A DNA stretch of 64,000 nucleotides from Polytrichum commune (GCA_950295325.1 OX485804.1:70177533-70241532); one strand, 5' to 3'. Counted from the stretch's first letter, positions 12,550 through 25,240 are shown. Made by a program: numbers and translations. The notes: generated from the sequence alone by a model not told the origin.

Positions 12550-12775
12550 CAGTGATCGGGGAGATTTTTGGGCATAATCGGTTGAGATACTAGTGTTTGC
12601 AAGTCCAACTGGTTACATGTTGACATCCTTCGGTTTTCCTTTATTAAAAGGGGATATATCCTATAAATTTCTCTAAAATGATCTGTAATTTTCCTGCAGT
12701 CTTGAACTTCAACCGGTTATTTCTCAAACTCAACCAGTTCATCTGTAACTAGCTGCCAGTTCTCCCCGATCATAG
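12550..12775 (+). mobile_element. hAT-type MITE, intact copy (226 bp)
   Basis: Terminal inverted repeats are CAGTGATCGGGGAGA at the left and its near-complement TCTCCCCGATCATAG at the right. Flanks carry an 8-bp target duplication with one mismatch: ATCCCGGC (12542-12549) and ATCCCAGC (12776-12783). An equally long copy lies at 58418-58643. It is too short to code; 8-bp duplications are typical of the hAT superfamily. Confidence 0.8.
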
Positions 12776-12789
12776 ATCCCAGCTCATAT

Positions 12790-14779
12790 GAAGATGCTCA
12801 CTTGCAATGAAGGTTTGGATTATCAATGTTGGTGCTGAAGGACACCTTCCAAGTCCAGACCTTGCTCATGCAAACAAGAAACTTTTCTCAGGAATTACTG
12901 GCCCAACATGTGGCCATTATCTGAATGATAATTGATAATCGTTGGGCTCATTTTCTTGCCATCAGCTTCAACTTAAAAGACAAACTTGCCCAGCACAAGA
13001 ATGCTCAATGCAAGCCATTATTCAGGATACGTGATTTGGAGTATCAGTAGGAGTATTCAAGCCCCATTGGTAATACTGCACAAGCACACCAAGTCATATG
13101 TATTTCACCTTTCACAATCCCAGCACAATTCAGTAGAGTACTTTGCACTAAGACTTCTTCCCATTTCAGAGATTCCCATGCGATTTGCTTGTATCTTCTC
13201 TGTACTTGCATAAGCACATATGCATTACTACTAGAAAAGCACATACGCGCCTTAAACCCATATCGTCTGGGTGAGAGCCAAAGGGCAAGTATATACTGTA
13301 AGGCTTCCCCCTCTCCTTTCGAATTACTAGACTATGACTTGACATTTTAGACTATGATTGGAGACCACGACTATGGCCCGGTTCTCTAAGACGTGGAACT
13401 TGGTAACTATGACCGATACTTGGTCTATGCTCGCCTACATTCGAGACTATGACCGATTAAGACTTGATACTTGGTACTTGTGACTGATACGTGTCACATC
13501 AGGTTAAACTCTGCGATTAAACTTAGTTAGTGACCGGTCGATTAGTCTGGGTTACTGGTTACTACATTTTTTGCTAACTTCATTTTGGTAAATTTCGTAA
13601 GTGAATAACTTAACTACATTATGAATTTCATCTTGTCTAAAGGAGAAGAACTTATAGATGAAAATTAAGGTGCCCTTGACCTTGGTTTTAGATGACCATG
13701 GCATATTCAAAGACTATTGTTGGGTTGTGACCCCCTGTTTTGTAATTTCAACTTAAAAGGAATAATACGCCTGGATGTTGGTTGTAAGGAAGAGACTGAA
13801 TAATTGTATGTCCTGCATTAAGTGCCCTCACATTCATCAACCTTAAGACAATTAATTCCCGAATACACACAAGTAGTCATACTTCATAAGAATGTCATCT
13901 TTATTTCGTTTAGTAACCATTGTGATCTATCAATGAACCTAATTGTGACAATCTATAGTTCAATCTTACACACATTTAGTCTTCCCTGTTTGGTTTTCTT
14001 AATTGAAACCCAATCCCAAAAACTAACTATACACCTATCATGGAATCGAGATACGAGAGCCAATGCATATCGGCCGAACCGGTGATCAATGGTTTGTATA
14101 CTCGTATCCTTAACGTTCCTTCCGACGCTTTCCATCCAGAAACCTGTGCACAGGTCTTGCACAGTTAGCCATTTCTCTCTCTTGTAGTTTAATCATCAAG
14201 TCTTGCAAGAGATTGTTTCCTTGTGCACGGAACTACGTTCATCTTAGCTCATTCCAATTTCCTCTGCATTCTCTTGGACATCTTAGAATGATTGTACTCC
14301 TCTACTGTCGAGATAATTCCTCGGATCCACCCAGCAAAGGATTTAGTCTTTACCACACCGTGACGTGTTATCATTTTTACAACCCAGTGGCGATGATCAG
14401 GTGGCTTCGGTGGCAGTTGTGATTGCAGATCGAAACACTCTCCATGGTTGATTACGATCGAATGATGTTCAATAGGAAGCAGCTCTTGTTAGTTCCTTGC
14501 GCCAATGTGAGATATGGAATTCTGGACGTTCTTTGTGGTGTTTTAATTGAGTCAGAGTAGATACACGGATGTATTCGAGGCTAGTCCGCCATGAGTAATA
14601 AGAAGTGACTTAGCCGAAGTACATGAGAAGTTTGAAACTAAGTCAGGCTTTCAAAATCTTCAGGAGCTGATGATGGCATAATTTTGTTACAAAGGTAGTC
14701 ATTGTGTTTGCAGATCAAAACACTCAAGTCTATGAGTTCCAGGTGATGGTTAATAGGAACCAAGTTTTTTTTGATGCTT
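12790..14779. other. Spacer with weak dispersed repeats
   Basis: No gene recognised. 13255-13560, rich in GACTATGAC and ACTTGG runs, resembles 56120-56345 (CCTTTCCTTCCGAA-like block followed by ACTTGGAC runs). About 14425-14528 and 14708-14812 form an imperfect direct duplication; both contain GATCRAAACACTC, TTAATAGGAA/TCAATAGGAA and end GGAATTCTGGACG. Confidence 0.4.
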
Positions 14780-17700
14780 GTGCAATTGTGAATGTGGAAT
14801 TCTGGACGCCATTGGCATAGAAGGGATGAGAATGGATTGAACCCATCTGCAAACAACGCCATGCAGATGTTTAAAAAACCCGACGCGAACGAAAGAAACT
14901 TGGTGTCGATTGCACGCCACGCAGGCGAGTCGTGTACGCCATGCATTTTGCCATCCGTGGATTTGTTATTATGAGCCAACCTCAACAATCCCGCTATTCT
15001 AGCTGACTTGTTGCGCACCTCTCCATGAGGAGTGCCCAAAACACCATGGGCACAAGGGGGACCCCGGAGTGACACCCGGGACTTGTGGCGCCATTGGTGA
15101 GAGGGCCCAAGTGATCCTAGTGTGGGTGAGGGCCCCGGGCGTTGGGAACGCCTTCCGCCCACAAAGACTAGGGGTAACAAGGGTAAGGCCATAAGCTATG
15201 CGTAGCTCATGGCGTGGCGATTCTAGAATGCTCAAGAACACCTCAATCGGAGGTGTGAGCTAGGAGTTATGGCCATTTGAGTGGGGCGCTGTCCCGGGAC
15301 AGCGCCTTGGTACAGCAGTGCCTGGGAGTGATTCCCGGGACTGCCAAGGTTCAAACACGCATAACTTCCTCAATACTTGCCTGAATGGGGCATGTGAGAA
15401 GTCCATCGGCATCTACGTGAAGCGTAGATGAGGATGGAGTGGTTGCGTGTTGGCATTAGACATCATACAAGGAAGTTATGATGGTCTGAAGCTGCTGGGG
15501 GCTTCTAGGCCCAGCAGCTAAGGGAAAATGTCTACTTGGCCCCAACTCTTGGTGGAGAGACAAGAGGTTTCTTGACGGTGGGGTAGGGGCTCCGCGTAGA
15601 GTCCTAGAGGCTTATATGATGAGGTGGTGTGGCCTCACCCACCCGAGGCCGAACGGCACGGCCTCCATGGGCATTGGCCCAATGTGAGGCCATAGTTGCC
15701 TAGTATGGTTCGGGTTGTTGTAGTGTTGCTCCGGCAATGCGATGATCAACATAGGATTGGACTTCCATGGTTGGAAGTCCACATTTGGGAATTGGTTACC
15801 GATTAAGGGGTGAGTCCCGAAAGGAAAGTAGGAGGGTTGGTTCCCCTCCTATGAACTATATGGTCCGGGGTAGGAGGAGCTAACCATTAGCATGGCGGTA
15901 TGCGAAGGGTTAGCATTCGTAACCTTTGCTAGGAATGAAAATTGGCAAGATGGTCAAGGGGGCTAGCAAGGGTTGCGACATGACTTGTACCACATTACCA
16001 ATCGAGGTATTAAGGGGAAGTGTCTCAAAACACTCACTGGCACTTGTGACTTTCCATAGGCTTTGTATCGATTTGCATTGCAAACTGGACATTCAGTCAT
16101 ATCTTTGTGTGCGTCCCCTTGAAACAACACACATCCATTCTTACAAGCGTGTATATTCTCGTAGTTGTGGCCAACTTTCTCCACGAGCACCTTTGCATGG
16201 TACATATTCGTGGGCAGAGAATTCGGTCATGGCAATATGTATTTGTGTAGCAAGTACAACAATTCATCCACAAATTTGATATTCAACCCGTGCATTGTAC
16301 AGATAGTTATGATGAGCATGGTTGCTGCCAGCTTTGTCACAGAGGCACCTGCATACAATGGGTGGCACGACAACAAAACATCTGCCAGATTCAAGTTTTG
16401 GAAAATATCCAGAGGTGTGTCCTCTGAATCCGCTGCTCCGTCGTCCATTTCGGGTCTCCCGGATGAATCTCTGGGTGCAGATGCAGCAGCCTCCCTCGGG
16501 GGGTGCACCTTTCATTAAAACCTAGAATCACGTGCGTTCACTGCATACTCTAAAAACCCCCTATATACAAGTTATTTTTTGTGAAATGAAGTAATACACA
16601 TACAATTGCAACAATAAATATACAAGTGACAATATGTATACACAAATAAACATCCATTCATATGTAGTCATTAACATAAGTATAAAAATATAATTTTGAA
16701 CAATAATCAACCCCTATAATATGTATAACAAAATATCCTAGCTTTCATCAGCAAAGTCGTTGAAAACTTTTTCATCTCCTAGATGTAACTCATAAACATT
16801 TGATTCACCAATATATGTCATTGTAGCCAATGCAATTATTGTCTCTAAGTCTACCATCAAATGATCAGTAAGATCATATGTCCACTTGTTGTTAGCCCCT
16901 TTTTGATACCAACATAAACCAATCTCCTTGTTACTTTGAGTTGAATGAATCATTTCAAAACCCTAATACTGCCTCTTTCCCCGATATTACCTTGACACCT
17001 TGTACATGGTTCATACTACCCTATAAGGTTGCTAACGAAAATCGTTAATCCTAGTTAATCCTAATTTCATCCAATATGAAAACTTATGATATGTAGTATA
17101 GTAACAATACCATACAAGTACAATTATTGTATACTTTTTAAAGGCCTTCCATATATGTACGTAACTATAAATTATAACATGTATACCATATGTATACGTA
17201 ATACGGCAAGGTCCAAATCAATACCCCTCTTGTGCACTCACGTATACTCGTACATGTTTAGTACAGTGCACCCCCCGAGCAGCCTCCGCCATCATTCTTT
17301 CACGCTCTTGCATAGAGTCTGCCTCTGCTTGCACATTCTCCACAATGGTTTGGATTTGTTGCACAACCTCCATAATGTGGTTGTCCAATTGTCGTCATAT
17401 TTGCAAAGTCTTGTTGTTCCGTACGACCTGCACCATGAGCTTCGCTGGCAGGAGGGACAATCGTAGGTGGGATAGCATTCACATTTTCAAACAGCCTTTG
17501 CAGTCCAACATTCCTATCCACTGGACGTGGGAGGAAGGAGGCTCCACCGCTGCGAACGTGATCGTCCCATTCATCATCAGAACCGTCCCTTACACCCGGG
17601 CCTCTCCATCTTTGGAAGGAGTGGTGTCTCCCATTTCCATTAAATGTTTTTCAACCATGTCCATCGCCATGTGTTTCTTGCTCCCTTTGCAAAGTTTGCA

Positions 17701-17850
17701 AGGGCAAGCCATGTGTTTTATGCGGTGTTCTGCGTACATGGTCTTCTCTCGACGCCATAACTTCTCATCCTGCATTGCGACGTGTATAGGATAGTGCAGG
17801 TCACGTCGAGGCACCGAATCTCCCATGGTGGTGGTTTGGTCCAACAAGGT
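14780..17850 (-). pseudogene. CACTA (En/Spm) TNP2-type transposase relic
   Basis: Minus-strand pieces in order. 17590-17790 reads MACPCKLCKG and VEKHLMEMG, the cysteine motif of the transposase-associated domain. 16230-16508 reads PLYAGASVTKLAATM, which opens the TNP2 core. After one in-frame TGA near 16227 the same frame continues to 15986 with the metal-binding CKNGCVLFQGDAHKDMTECP, CNANRYK and VLRHFPLIPRL. The solo LTR at 15009-15980 interrupts codon-for-codon. Beyond it the frame resumes with ARIAGLLRLAH, MHGVHDSPAWRAID and ALFADGFNPFS (down to about 14780). This is the standard TNP2 order (W..AIDH.. then F..D..N.R..L..DGFNPF). The C-terminal half is missing. No CACTA ends were located. 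Dead copy. Confidence 0.85.
15009..15980 (-). mobile_element. Solo LTR, copy 2 (972 bp)
   Basis: Reverse-oriented copy of the 1848-2821 LTR. Flanks are a perfect 5-bp duplication, TGACT (15004-15008 and 15981-15985). One terminal base differs from the other copies (TGTTGCGC at the plus-strand left end). The GC palindrome core GCTGTCCCGGGACAGC is kept. It sits inside the TNP2 coding sequence, so it inserted after that CACTA element. Confidence 0.9.
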
Positions 17851-18029
17851 TGGATTTTTCTTATGTGCCTAGCATCTCTGCGACAATTCCAATGTGTTAT
17901 GTTAGATAGCCTGCCAAAATTCAATCAAGGGTGGGATGTTCACATGCAAAAACGTTCTAATGTCTAAATAAACATGCTGGATAATTCCATGGCTCCATCA
18001 ACTTAAGCGACTTGGTTCGACAACATTGG

Positions 18030-19001
18030 TGTCGCAACCCTTGCTAGCCCCCTTGACAATGTTGCCAATTTTCATTTCTAGCAAAGGTTACGGGCGCTAA
18101 CCCTTCGCATACCGCCATGCTAATGGTTAGCTCCTCCTACCCCGGACCTTATAGTTCATAGGAGGGAACCAACCATCCTACTTTGCTTTCGGGACTCACC
18201 CCTTAATCAATAACCCATTCCTAGATGTGAGCTTCCATCCATGGAAGCCCAATCCCATGTTAATCATCGCGTTGCCGGAGCAACACTACAACAACCCGAA
18301 CCATACTAGGCAACTATGGCCTCACATTGGGCCAATGCCCATGGAGGCCGTGCCGTTCAGCCTCGGGTGAGTGAGGCCACACCACCTCACCCATATAAGC
18401 CTCTAGAACTCTACGCGAGGCCCCTACCCCACCGTCAAGAAACCTCTTGTCTCTCTACCAAGAGTTGGGGCCAAGTAGACATTTTCCCTTAGCCGCTGGG
18501 CCTAGAAGCCCTTAGCAGCTTCAGACCATCATAACTTCCTTGTATGACGTCTAATGCTAATAAGAAACCACTCCATCTTCATCTACGCTTCACGTAGATG
18601 CCGATGGACTCCTCACTTGCCACATTCAGGTAAGTCTTGAGGAAGTTATTCCTATTTGAACCTTGGCAGTCCCGGGAATCACTCCCAGGCACTGCTGTAC
18701 CAGGGCGCTGTCCCGGGACAGCGCCCCATTCAAATTGCCATAACTCCTAGCTCACACCTCCGATGGAGGTGTTCTTGGGCATTATGGAGTCTACACGCCA
18801 TAAGCTACGCATAGCTTATGGCCCTACCCTCAAGCTTCCTAGTCTCTGTGGGTGGGAGGCGTTCCCAACGCCCGGGGCCCTCACCCACACTAGGATCACT
18901 TGGGCCCTCTCACCAATGGCGCCACAAGTCCCGGGTGTCACTCCGGGGTCCCCCTTGTGCCCATGGTGTTTCGGGCACTTCTCATGGACAGATGCGCGAC
19001 A
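18030..19001 (+). mobile_element. Solo LTR, copy 3 (972 bp)
   Basis: Starts TGTCGCAACCC and ends TGCGCGACA, with a perfect 5-bp duplication ATTGG (18025-18029 and 19002-19006). The 24-bp palindrome is at 18703-18726. It is in direct orientation with copy 1 and inverted relative to copy 2; the different target duplications show three independent insertions. Confidence 0.9.
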
Positions 19002-19651
19002 ATTGGTGTGACCTGCAATGGGTGCCACCCAATCTAAACACTGAATTCGATGGTCATATGTTTTAGTGCACACGTCTGCTGGGTGCTAATTCCATGCATG
19101 TGCAATTAAAGTATTGGCTGGCTTTTGCTGAGAATTTTGGGATTGCTGGGAAACATGTTTCCATGAAGGTTGTCGCGCGCCAAAATTTCAAATGGGATGG
19201 TCCAAAAACATGCACGTCCATTTCCGTTTGAGCTCTTTCTTTTGTTTGTACATGCGCATTGCTTGTTGGTGAACATTATAGGGTATGCAGGCATGAAGTG
19301 TACCCACTTCAACCACGCATATGTTCAATATGAATAAGTCCATATATATGTGCTCAATTGACTAAATTGTGACTAATGTGGACAAAATAACTTTGAATGT
19401 ACAGAATGTACCATTGTGTGATTTGCACAATAATGTCCAATCATCATTGGGTTCTTGGCAAAGAAATATGAGCATGATCGGATGCCGTGCAGGATGCAAG
19501 TACTTGTGATGTGTTGTCCGCCCACACGGTTACCTATGTGGATGACAATCACCAAATATGGTGAGTGTGGCACCCACCTCATCCATGTCCTCAACTAGGG
19601 TATTGTATGTGCCCAGGTTAGTGTGTTGTATGCGTATAATCCTTCCCTCGC

Positions 19652-20326
19652 ATGGAGAAATCTTCCACGCCTGCTTGCTTGGGATTCTTTAGGCGTGCCA
19701 AATTATTGCAGCCTGTTGGCGTTGGAGTTGTCAAGGCGAGTGAGGAGGTCGAGTTTCTTGCCGATGTCTCTTATCAACCTCTATTACAGTGCATCGAAGT
19801 GAGAGGGCAATGCCAATTGAGTCATGTAGATGAGGGAAGACGAGAGGTGGGAGGAAACAATTGCAACCAAAGGATAGAGGATTGGGAGGCCAACTTGAAC
19901 GACCAGGGGCAAGGGGAGGCGGAAAGGCAGGAGGCCAAGTATAGGCGAGTGTTTGTGGAAGGAAGGGAGGACATAGAGTGCATGAGGGATTGTGGAGGTG
20001 GCGCGCAAGAGGAGGGGCACGTAGAGGAGGAAGGGAGTGTGAAAGAGGGAGTAGGCGCTCAGGAGGAAGGCTTTGTTGTGCAACAACCAAACACCTACGA
20101 GGCCGAGCACAACAAACGCGTGGCAAAGGACCAGGAACGACTCCAACTACTATTAAGTGCAAAATTCAGCATGTGGGTTGGATCAATTTATGGGTTTTTG
20201 TTATTCTTGGGTGGTGGGTGTTCTCTCTTTCCGTTCGCCCAAACTGGATCTTTGGCATGTGGTCAATGGTCGCCTGCATTGTCACACCCACCTGTTCTCC
20301 TCCAAACCCTAAATCTGAATACCTAA
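19652..20326 (+). CDS. Unrecognised ORF, 224 codons
   Basis: Open from ATG, with a Glu/Gly-rich middle (GAQEEGHVEEEGSVKEG) and a short charged end (HNKRVAKDQERLQLLL), then a hydrophobic, probably non-coding tail. The first two thirds have a composition plausible for coding. No domain recognised, and no splice partner was established. It lies in a transposon-rich tract, so a transposon accessory protein is possible. Low confidence that it is a gene. Confidence 0.2.
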   Translation: MEKSSTPACLGFFRRAKLLQPVGVGVVKASEEVEFLADVSYQPLLQCIEVRGQCQLSHVDEGRREVGGNNCNQRIEDWEANLNDQGQGEAERQEAKYRRVFVEGREDIECMRDCGGGAQEEGHVEEEGSVKEGVGAQEEGFVVQQPNTYEAEHNKRVAKDQERLQLLLSAKFSMWVGSIYGFLLFLGGGCSLFPFAQTGSLACGQWSPALSHPPVLLQTLNLNT

Positions 20327-20479
20327 TCTTTCCTTGTGCAACCTGTTTCGACGCCATTTTTTGGAGGACCAGCAGGTTGGCAGCCTCCATTCCAGTATTT
20401 TGTGTGAGGTGCAGCTCATGCTTGCATTGTTGTGTGTGTGTCAAATTAGAATCCGCTTGTATGAGGAAATTGTGGGTTT

Positions 20480-21241
20480 TTGGAGCACAAATCCAAGCAA
20501 CCTTCTCAAACCCTTGTTTGTTGTCCACCTTTCATGATGTCTGGCTCCGAGGGTGACCAAATAGAACATGAGATTGTGATTGTGGGCCATCAGCTTGCAC
20601 TTGTGAACCACAAATTGCAAAGCCAATTGGAAACCATGAAAGATCTCATCCACGAGTACGAGGTTTTTTTGGCGGCGGAGGGAATGCTGGATTGGTCTGG
20701 GATCATCCCCGTTGAAACGGCTCTCCTTGCTCTGCCAATGCTAATTCCTTCCCCACGTCCTACAACCATTGCTGTTCCGGACATGAACATAGTAGACCTC
20801 TGTGCGGTTGTCCTCCCCTTAATTCAGGATGACATGTTTTCATGGAGAGAGGACAAATTTTTTGCCAGCTTGGGGAAAAAACCCACACATGCCTACACCC
20901 GAACCAACCCCCCCTGCAGTCATATAGGTTTCCAGCATGTGCCTGTGGCAGTCCTGGGAGGGAGGGAGGGAGGTGGACATGCCCTATGGGTTGTGGGGGG
21001 ACTTGCATCGACAAGTTGTGTGCACGGACAATGTGCAATTCCTAAAGACCAACCACCCTATGCTTCATGTCTTCTACAAATCTATGGAGGCGCAACTTTG
21101 TGTTGTCACCAGATGCTGCCCGGAAATGCATCGCAAAACCCCGGCAGTTCCCAAGTTTTTTGGATAGTGCATGCAACGGGGATTGCAATTATTAGGGTTA
21201 CTTTGTATTTTTGTGTTCGTCCAGTGTGTGCCAGATTCTAA
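20480..21241 (+). CDS. Unrecognised ORF, 253 codons
   Basis: The N-terminal half (IEHEIVIVGHQLALVNHKLQ then ETMKDLIHEYEVFLAAE) looks like a genuine amphipathic helical protein. The second half becomes Gly/Cys-rich and looks random. No known domain. It could be a decayed exon of a DNA-transposon gene, like the pieces on either side. Confidence 0.2.
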   Translation: MEHKSKQPSQTLVCCPPFMMSGSEGDQIEHEIVIVGHQLALVNHKLQSQLETMKDLIHEYEVFLAAEGMLDWSGIIPVETALLALPMLIPSPRPTTIAVPDMNIVDLCAVVLPLIQDDMFSWREDKFFASLGKKPTHAYTRTNPPCSHIGFQHVPVAVLGGREGGGHALWVVGGLASTSCVHGQCAIPKDQPPYASCLLQIYGGATLCCHQMLPGNASQNPGSSQVFWIVHATGIAIIRVTLYFCVRPVCARF

Positions 21242-22022
21242 CTTCATTAAAGGGAGAGTTGCACATATCTTGGTTATATTTGTGATGGTATTGGATCATA
21301 TATACTTGTGTATCGTTCAAGATTGTTGCACAAGAGCTTAGTTCTTCCCAATTCTTAGAGGAAGAGACCAGCCTCAAACGCACGAGAGAAGGCGATCGTG
21401 AAGGAAAAGGCATCAGACGCCAACAATGAGGATTTGGTTGAAGCCGACACGACACTGACTGTTCCGCCTTCAAAGAAGATAAGTAACAACAACATTGTAT
21501 TCGCCAATATGAAACAGGCAGCAAGTATGAAACAAGTAGCAAATCTTTCCTCCCCCAATATAATATTTGCATGCGTGTAGAATATACACCCAAATGTGGT
21601 CACCACCACATGTCGGCAAGTCAGAGTCCCGAGAATGTCCGTGGGCGGAGTGGGGGCAGTGTTGTTTATGAAGGTCAGGGCTGACTTGAATTTATTTTTG
21701 TTGACTTAGTGCAACGCGTTTTTATAAATTGCAAGTAATTTTTGTTGGCCTTGCAGTGTGCATATGCAGAATGCCGGAGGAGGGAGAGGAAAGGGCAGCA
21801 ACAAAACGTCAGCCCGGTAGTCAAAACCAGAGTGGGATTTAAACCGAAACAGGACGCAGAAACCCGCGAAGAACATGCCATATGTAAGAATCGCGACACC
21901 CACGGGATATATAAACCTTCAACTTCGTCAAGGAGCTTTAATTCTGTGAAAATTTTAGTCGTGCTAACCGGTGACTGTGTTTTCATTGTTTATACGCCCA
22001 GGGAGCATGGGCAAAAGGGGAG

Positions 22023-22292
22023 TTGGTGGATTTATTTCACCCTGACGAGCCGGTGAAAAAAATTGTTGAGTGTTGCACTGTCTCTGGCTATGTTGGAGAA
22101 CCATTCCATGGCATGAGCATTGCGCCAGGAATGTTTAAGGTTAATGTGGGCCGGATTTTGGTTCAGGATTGTCCGTTGTTTGTGACTGTCGAAGACGACA
22201 TGCCTCCACAGCTGACACTTTTGAATGTCAAGCGCGGGATGACGGTGTGGCCAGGAGCCTATCTACGCCTGTATGAGCCAAGCTCAGAATAA
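22023..22292 (+). CDS. Possible CACTA Tnp1-like C-terminal fragment
   Basis: The frame reads KKIVECCTVSGYVGEPFHG, then a beta-rich segment (MFKVNVGRILVQDCPL) and ends RGMTVWPGAYLRLYEPSSE. The layout (short GxVxG start, two central strands, a WP near the end) recalls the C-terminal domain of plant En/Spm-like Tnp1 proteins. The match is by pattern only. A splice acceptor-like region precedes it. No other domain was tied to it. Confidence 0.3.
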   Translation: MVDLFHPDEPVKKIVECCTVSGYVGEPFHGMSIAPGMFKVNVGRILVQDCPLFVTVEDDMPPQLTLLNVKRGMTVWPGAYLRLYEPSSE

Positions 22293-22299
22293 ATAATGT

Positions 22300-24264
22300 G
22301 GTCTTTATAGTTTTGAAGAAGTAACATACGCGGATGCACAAGTATGACCATATACGAGGCGTTCATGTTGGACACATGAACTTGGCAATAAAATGTGTTG
22401 TTATGTTTTGTTTGTTTTTTATTGGGTTGTTGTTTATGTCAATCCTTGTGAGCCCAATATGGAGCCCACATGTTTTCTTAACCTCTAAAATTCATAAGAA
22501 TGTAGGTTTGATTTTTGTACCAAACATTTGAAAGCATAAAAAGAGTGTGAGTTCGGGTGTGGATGAAATTTAGATATAAGCCAAAGCACTTGGGAGTGGG
22601 GCATGGTAGGATTAATTAGAAATAAGTAATGGGATTGCAAGGGGGTAGGCCCTCGGCAGTAAGGGTTGGCCTTGTTAGATAGTTTTAATTGACTAAGTTA
22701 GGATAGGTGGGTAACCGTAATGGGGTGCGGACACCTGTTCCCTAGAAAAAACCGGGACCAGGACTTTATTGGTTCGGTGGACGGGCAGAGCATTGAGAGA
22801 GAGGAATGATCAGGAGAAGGTGGCGAGAGAGGTCGGCTGGAAGCGTGGCGGAGTTTGCTGGTCGATGCCTCGGCATCGATTCACAGCGGGATTTGGCAGC
22901 TGCATTAGGGAGCGGTAGCAAAAGGGGTGAATGGGGGAGAGAGGAGGCAGGCAAGGCTGGTCAGACAAGGGTGAATGAGAGGTAATGCGAGGGAGGCAAG
23001 GTCTAGTCGAAGTTGTTGGCTGAGGGCAGAGGATGCGCATTCGGGAGGAGCGGGGTAGATGAAATTGCTGGCATTGCTTTGATGATGAAACATGGATTGT
23101 AACGGCTGGTAGCCTCAATGGGATGCGGATCTCGGAGTCCAGAAGCTCACACAATGAGTGAAGGAGAGGGGAGATGTGCGGGAATTTTGATCAGGCAAAA
23201 GGCATTTGTTCTGGGGATTACTCCTGCAATGCAGGCACCTGGTAATTGGAATTGTGGTCGGAATTGAGTGTGGGAAGAAGTGCAGAAGGGCCTCGAATCA
23301 CTCGGCATCAATAATTCCAGGGTTGTTGATTGAGCAGTCAAATTGGTGCGGAAGGGGAACAGTGTGGGCAAGGCAGCCGTTTTCTTTTAGTTGCAATTGG
23401 TTGCTCGATTGAGGCCACAGTTAAGGTGTTGTTCAGGGGCCGAAGCTGGAATTCAGGAATTGAGGAGAGGAGCTGGAACCCCGCAACAAGAAGGGGTGAA
23501 ATTGGCTAGTAGGAGAACGGGCTCCTCAAGCTGCTGCTGTCTACTGGTTACCGAACTGAGAGGGCGGAGGAAGGCAGTTGAGCCAGTACCCACAGGGCAG
23601 GTTGCTACCAGGTCCAGCAAGGAGGTGACTCATTTAATGGGAAGGCTAAGGGGTGCGGCAGTTGACAAGTTTAAGGTGCATCAGGGCAATGGGAAGTTAG
23701 GGGCTAGGTAGGTAGGGCTGCCAATTTTGGTGGGATGTGAGGGGATTTATTTAAGTGAGGCTTGATGGAGGAATGCCCCAACAAGTCAAGTTAATCATAG
23801 ACATCTAATACAATTAGGAGCATGGTGGTGTTGATCATTTCAATATGATGTAATTGGGTGTGAGCTTGGTATGGACATGAATTTATGACATGTGAGGCAT
23901 ACAAGGCCGAGGGGTGTTTTAAGAATTGTGTTTGGGTCACTTTTAGCAAAGCTGGTGAATTCAACACTAGAGGGAGGTTGTGATGAGAAAGCCAGTCCAC
24001 ACTGTGGGATTTAATTAAGCCAATGTTAACCTCAAGCTTCCACCTGGACTACCACGCACAAGGGTGGGGGTTTGTGGCTGACAATCCTGAAAGAAGTGTT
24101 GAAATTCTATTGGTGCCCATCATGCGCTGGACTTCATGTGAAGAGGTATAATTAGCCTCCTTGTGAATTTGTACATGAAAAACACTCCATCATTCAATGT
24201 GATTGGAGCTATTTTTTTATCAATGTTGTGTACATGTTGGCATGTTGTGGTTGGCATGTTGTAG
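22300..24264. other. Spacer, G-rich in its middle
   Basis: 22600-23760 is purine-rich on the plus strand and has long ORFs of low-complexity composition on both strands, but no domain. Could be a retroelement untranslated leader. Confidence 0.35.
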
Positions 24265-24399
24265 TTGTTAATGCAAGAGGCTCAAGAAGAAGCTCTTCAA
24301 GTAGCATTGAACATCTTCAACACTGAGGATGTGGGTGGACGAACAACAAGGATGAAGTATGAAAGACAACTTCATACAACTGTCAAGAAACACTTTGAG
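24265..24399 (+). CDS. Guanylate-binding protein (GBP)-like exon
   Basis: A 45-codon open exon lies between GTTGTAG and the consensus donor GAG/GTAAGT. It reads QEEALQVALNIFN, VGGRTTRMKYERQL and TVKKHFE. This matches the helical domain that follows the GTPase core in plant GB1/GBP proteins (pattern EA...AL..FN..VG....+KYE..L....+K.FE). No GTPase-domain exon is in the window and no clear following exon was joined. It is therefore either one exon of a gene with very long introns or a broken gene fragment. Confidence 0.5.
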
Positions 24400-25072
24400 G
24401 TAAGTACGAATTTTCTTTGGTGTGGTTTCTTTTGTATGAGAGATTACGTTGCCCGGATTCTGGATAATTTTAACATTGCAAACAGACACGAGGTTGTTTA
24501 TTCAAAGAATTCTCTTAAGTATGTCTTTGGAAGTTTTCCCTGATACCTTGAATTCACATAGATACATCTTCACACATATTATTTTCTTGTAATACTTGAA
24601 TAAAGAGTCTTACACCAGTATGTTTGATCTCTGGTTCTGATTGCAGTCGAAGTGCTAGCCTGGATAATTGATGATGAGCTTCTACTGGTTCTCGCCCTCA
24701 TCTATAGGTGATTATTGATCGATCACATGGTTAGGAAGTGCCTCTTTACAATCTCAGTCCCAAGTTCCTGATACATGTTGTTAGTTTGTAATGGACAAGA
24801 CAGTTCCCTTTGTCAACATAGCTAAGCAGAGTATCTTGCAGAATGAACATTGTAGGTTCTACAACTGAAGTTTTTGGGTAAGACCCCATGGAAAGACTTA
24901 AACTATCCATTAGTTCTACCTTATTAATAGTATGCATTCATTTCCTTAATGAGCTGAACATGTGTTGAAGAAGCGATCATTTTGGTAAGCAGTTAACTGC
25001 AACCTGCTACCTTTTCTTGGCTGAGGAAGTAGAATTGACCAAATTCTTGGCACTTGGCATAATTAAAGACAT

Positions 25073-25240
25073 TTGTGTTGCAATAGTAATAAGAAAAAAA
25101 ACAATGATGCACAAGATGGTGGCGATGCTAAACTGCTCTCTGTGTCCCAAATAGTTCAAGAAGAAAACACCGAAGTAAACCAACAGCCCACATCAAACAA
25201 AAAAAAGGTTACAGACAGGCCTAGCCGAGCTGACGTTCAG
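25073..25240 (+). CDS. Possible exon, Lys/Asn/Gln-rich, family unknown
   Basis: The frame reads NSNKKKNNDAQDGGDAKLL, SVSQIVQEENTEVNQQP and SRADVQ and ends at a donor-like CAG/GTAAAA. The composition suggests a disordered linker. It could belong to the guanylate-binding-protein-like gene 0.7 kb upstream, but no frame connection was shown. Confidence 0.25.
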
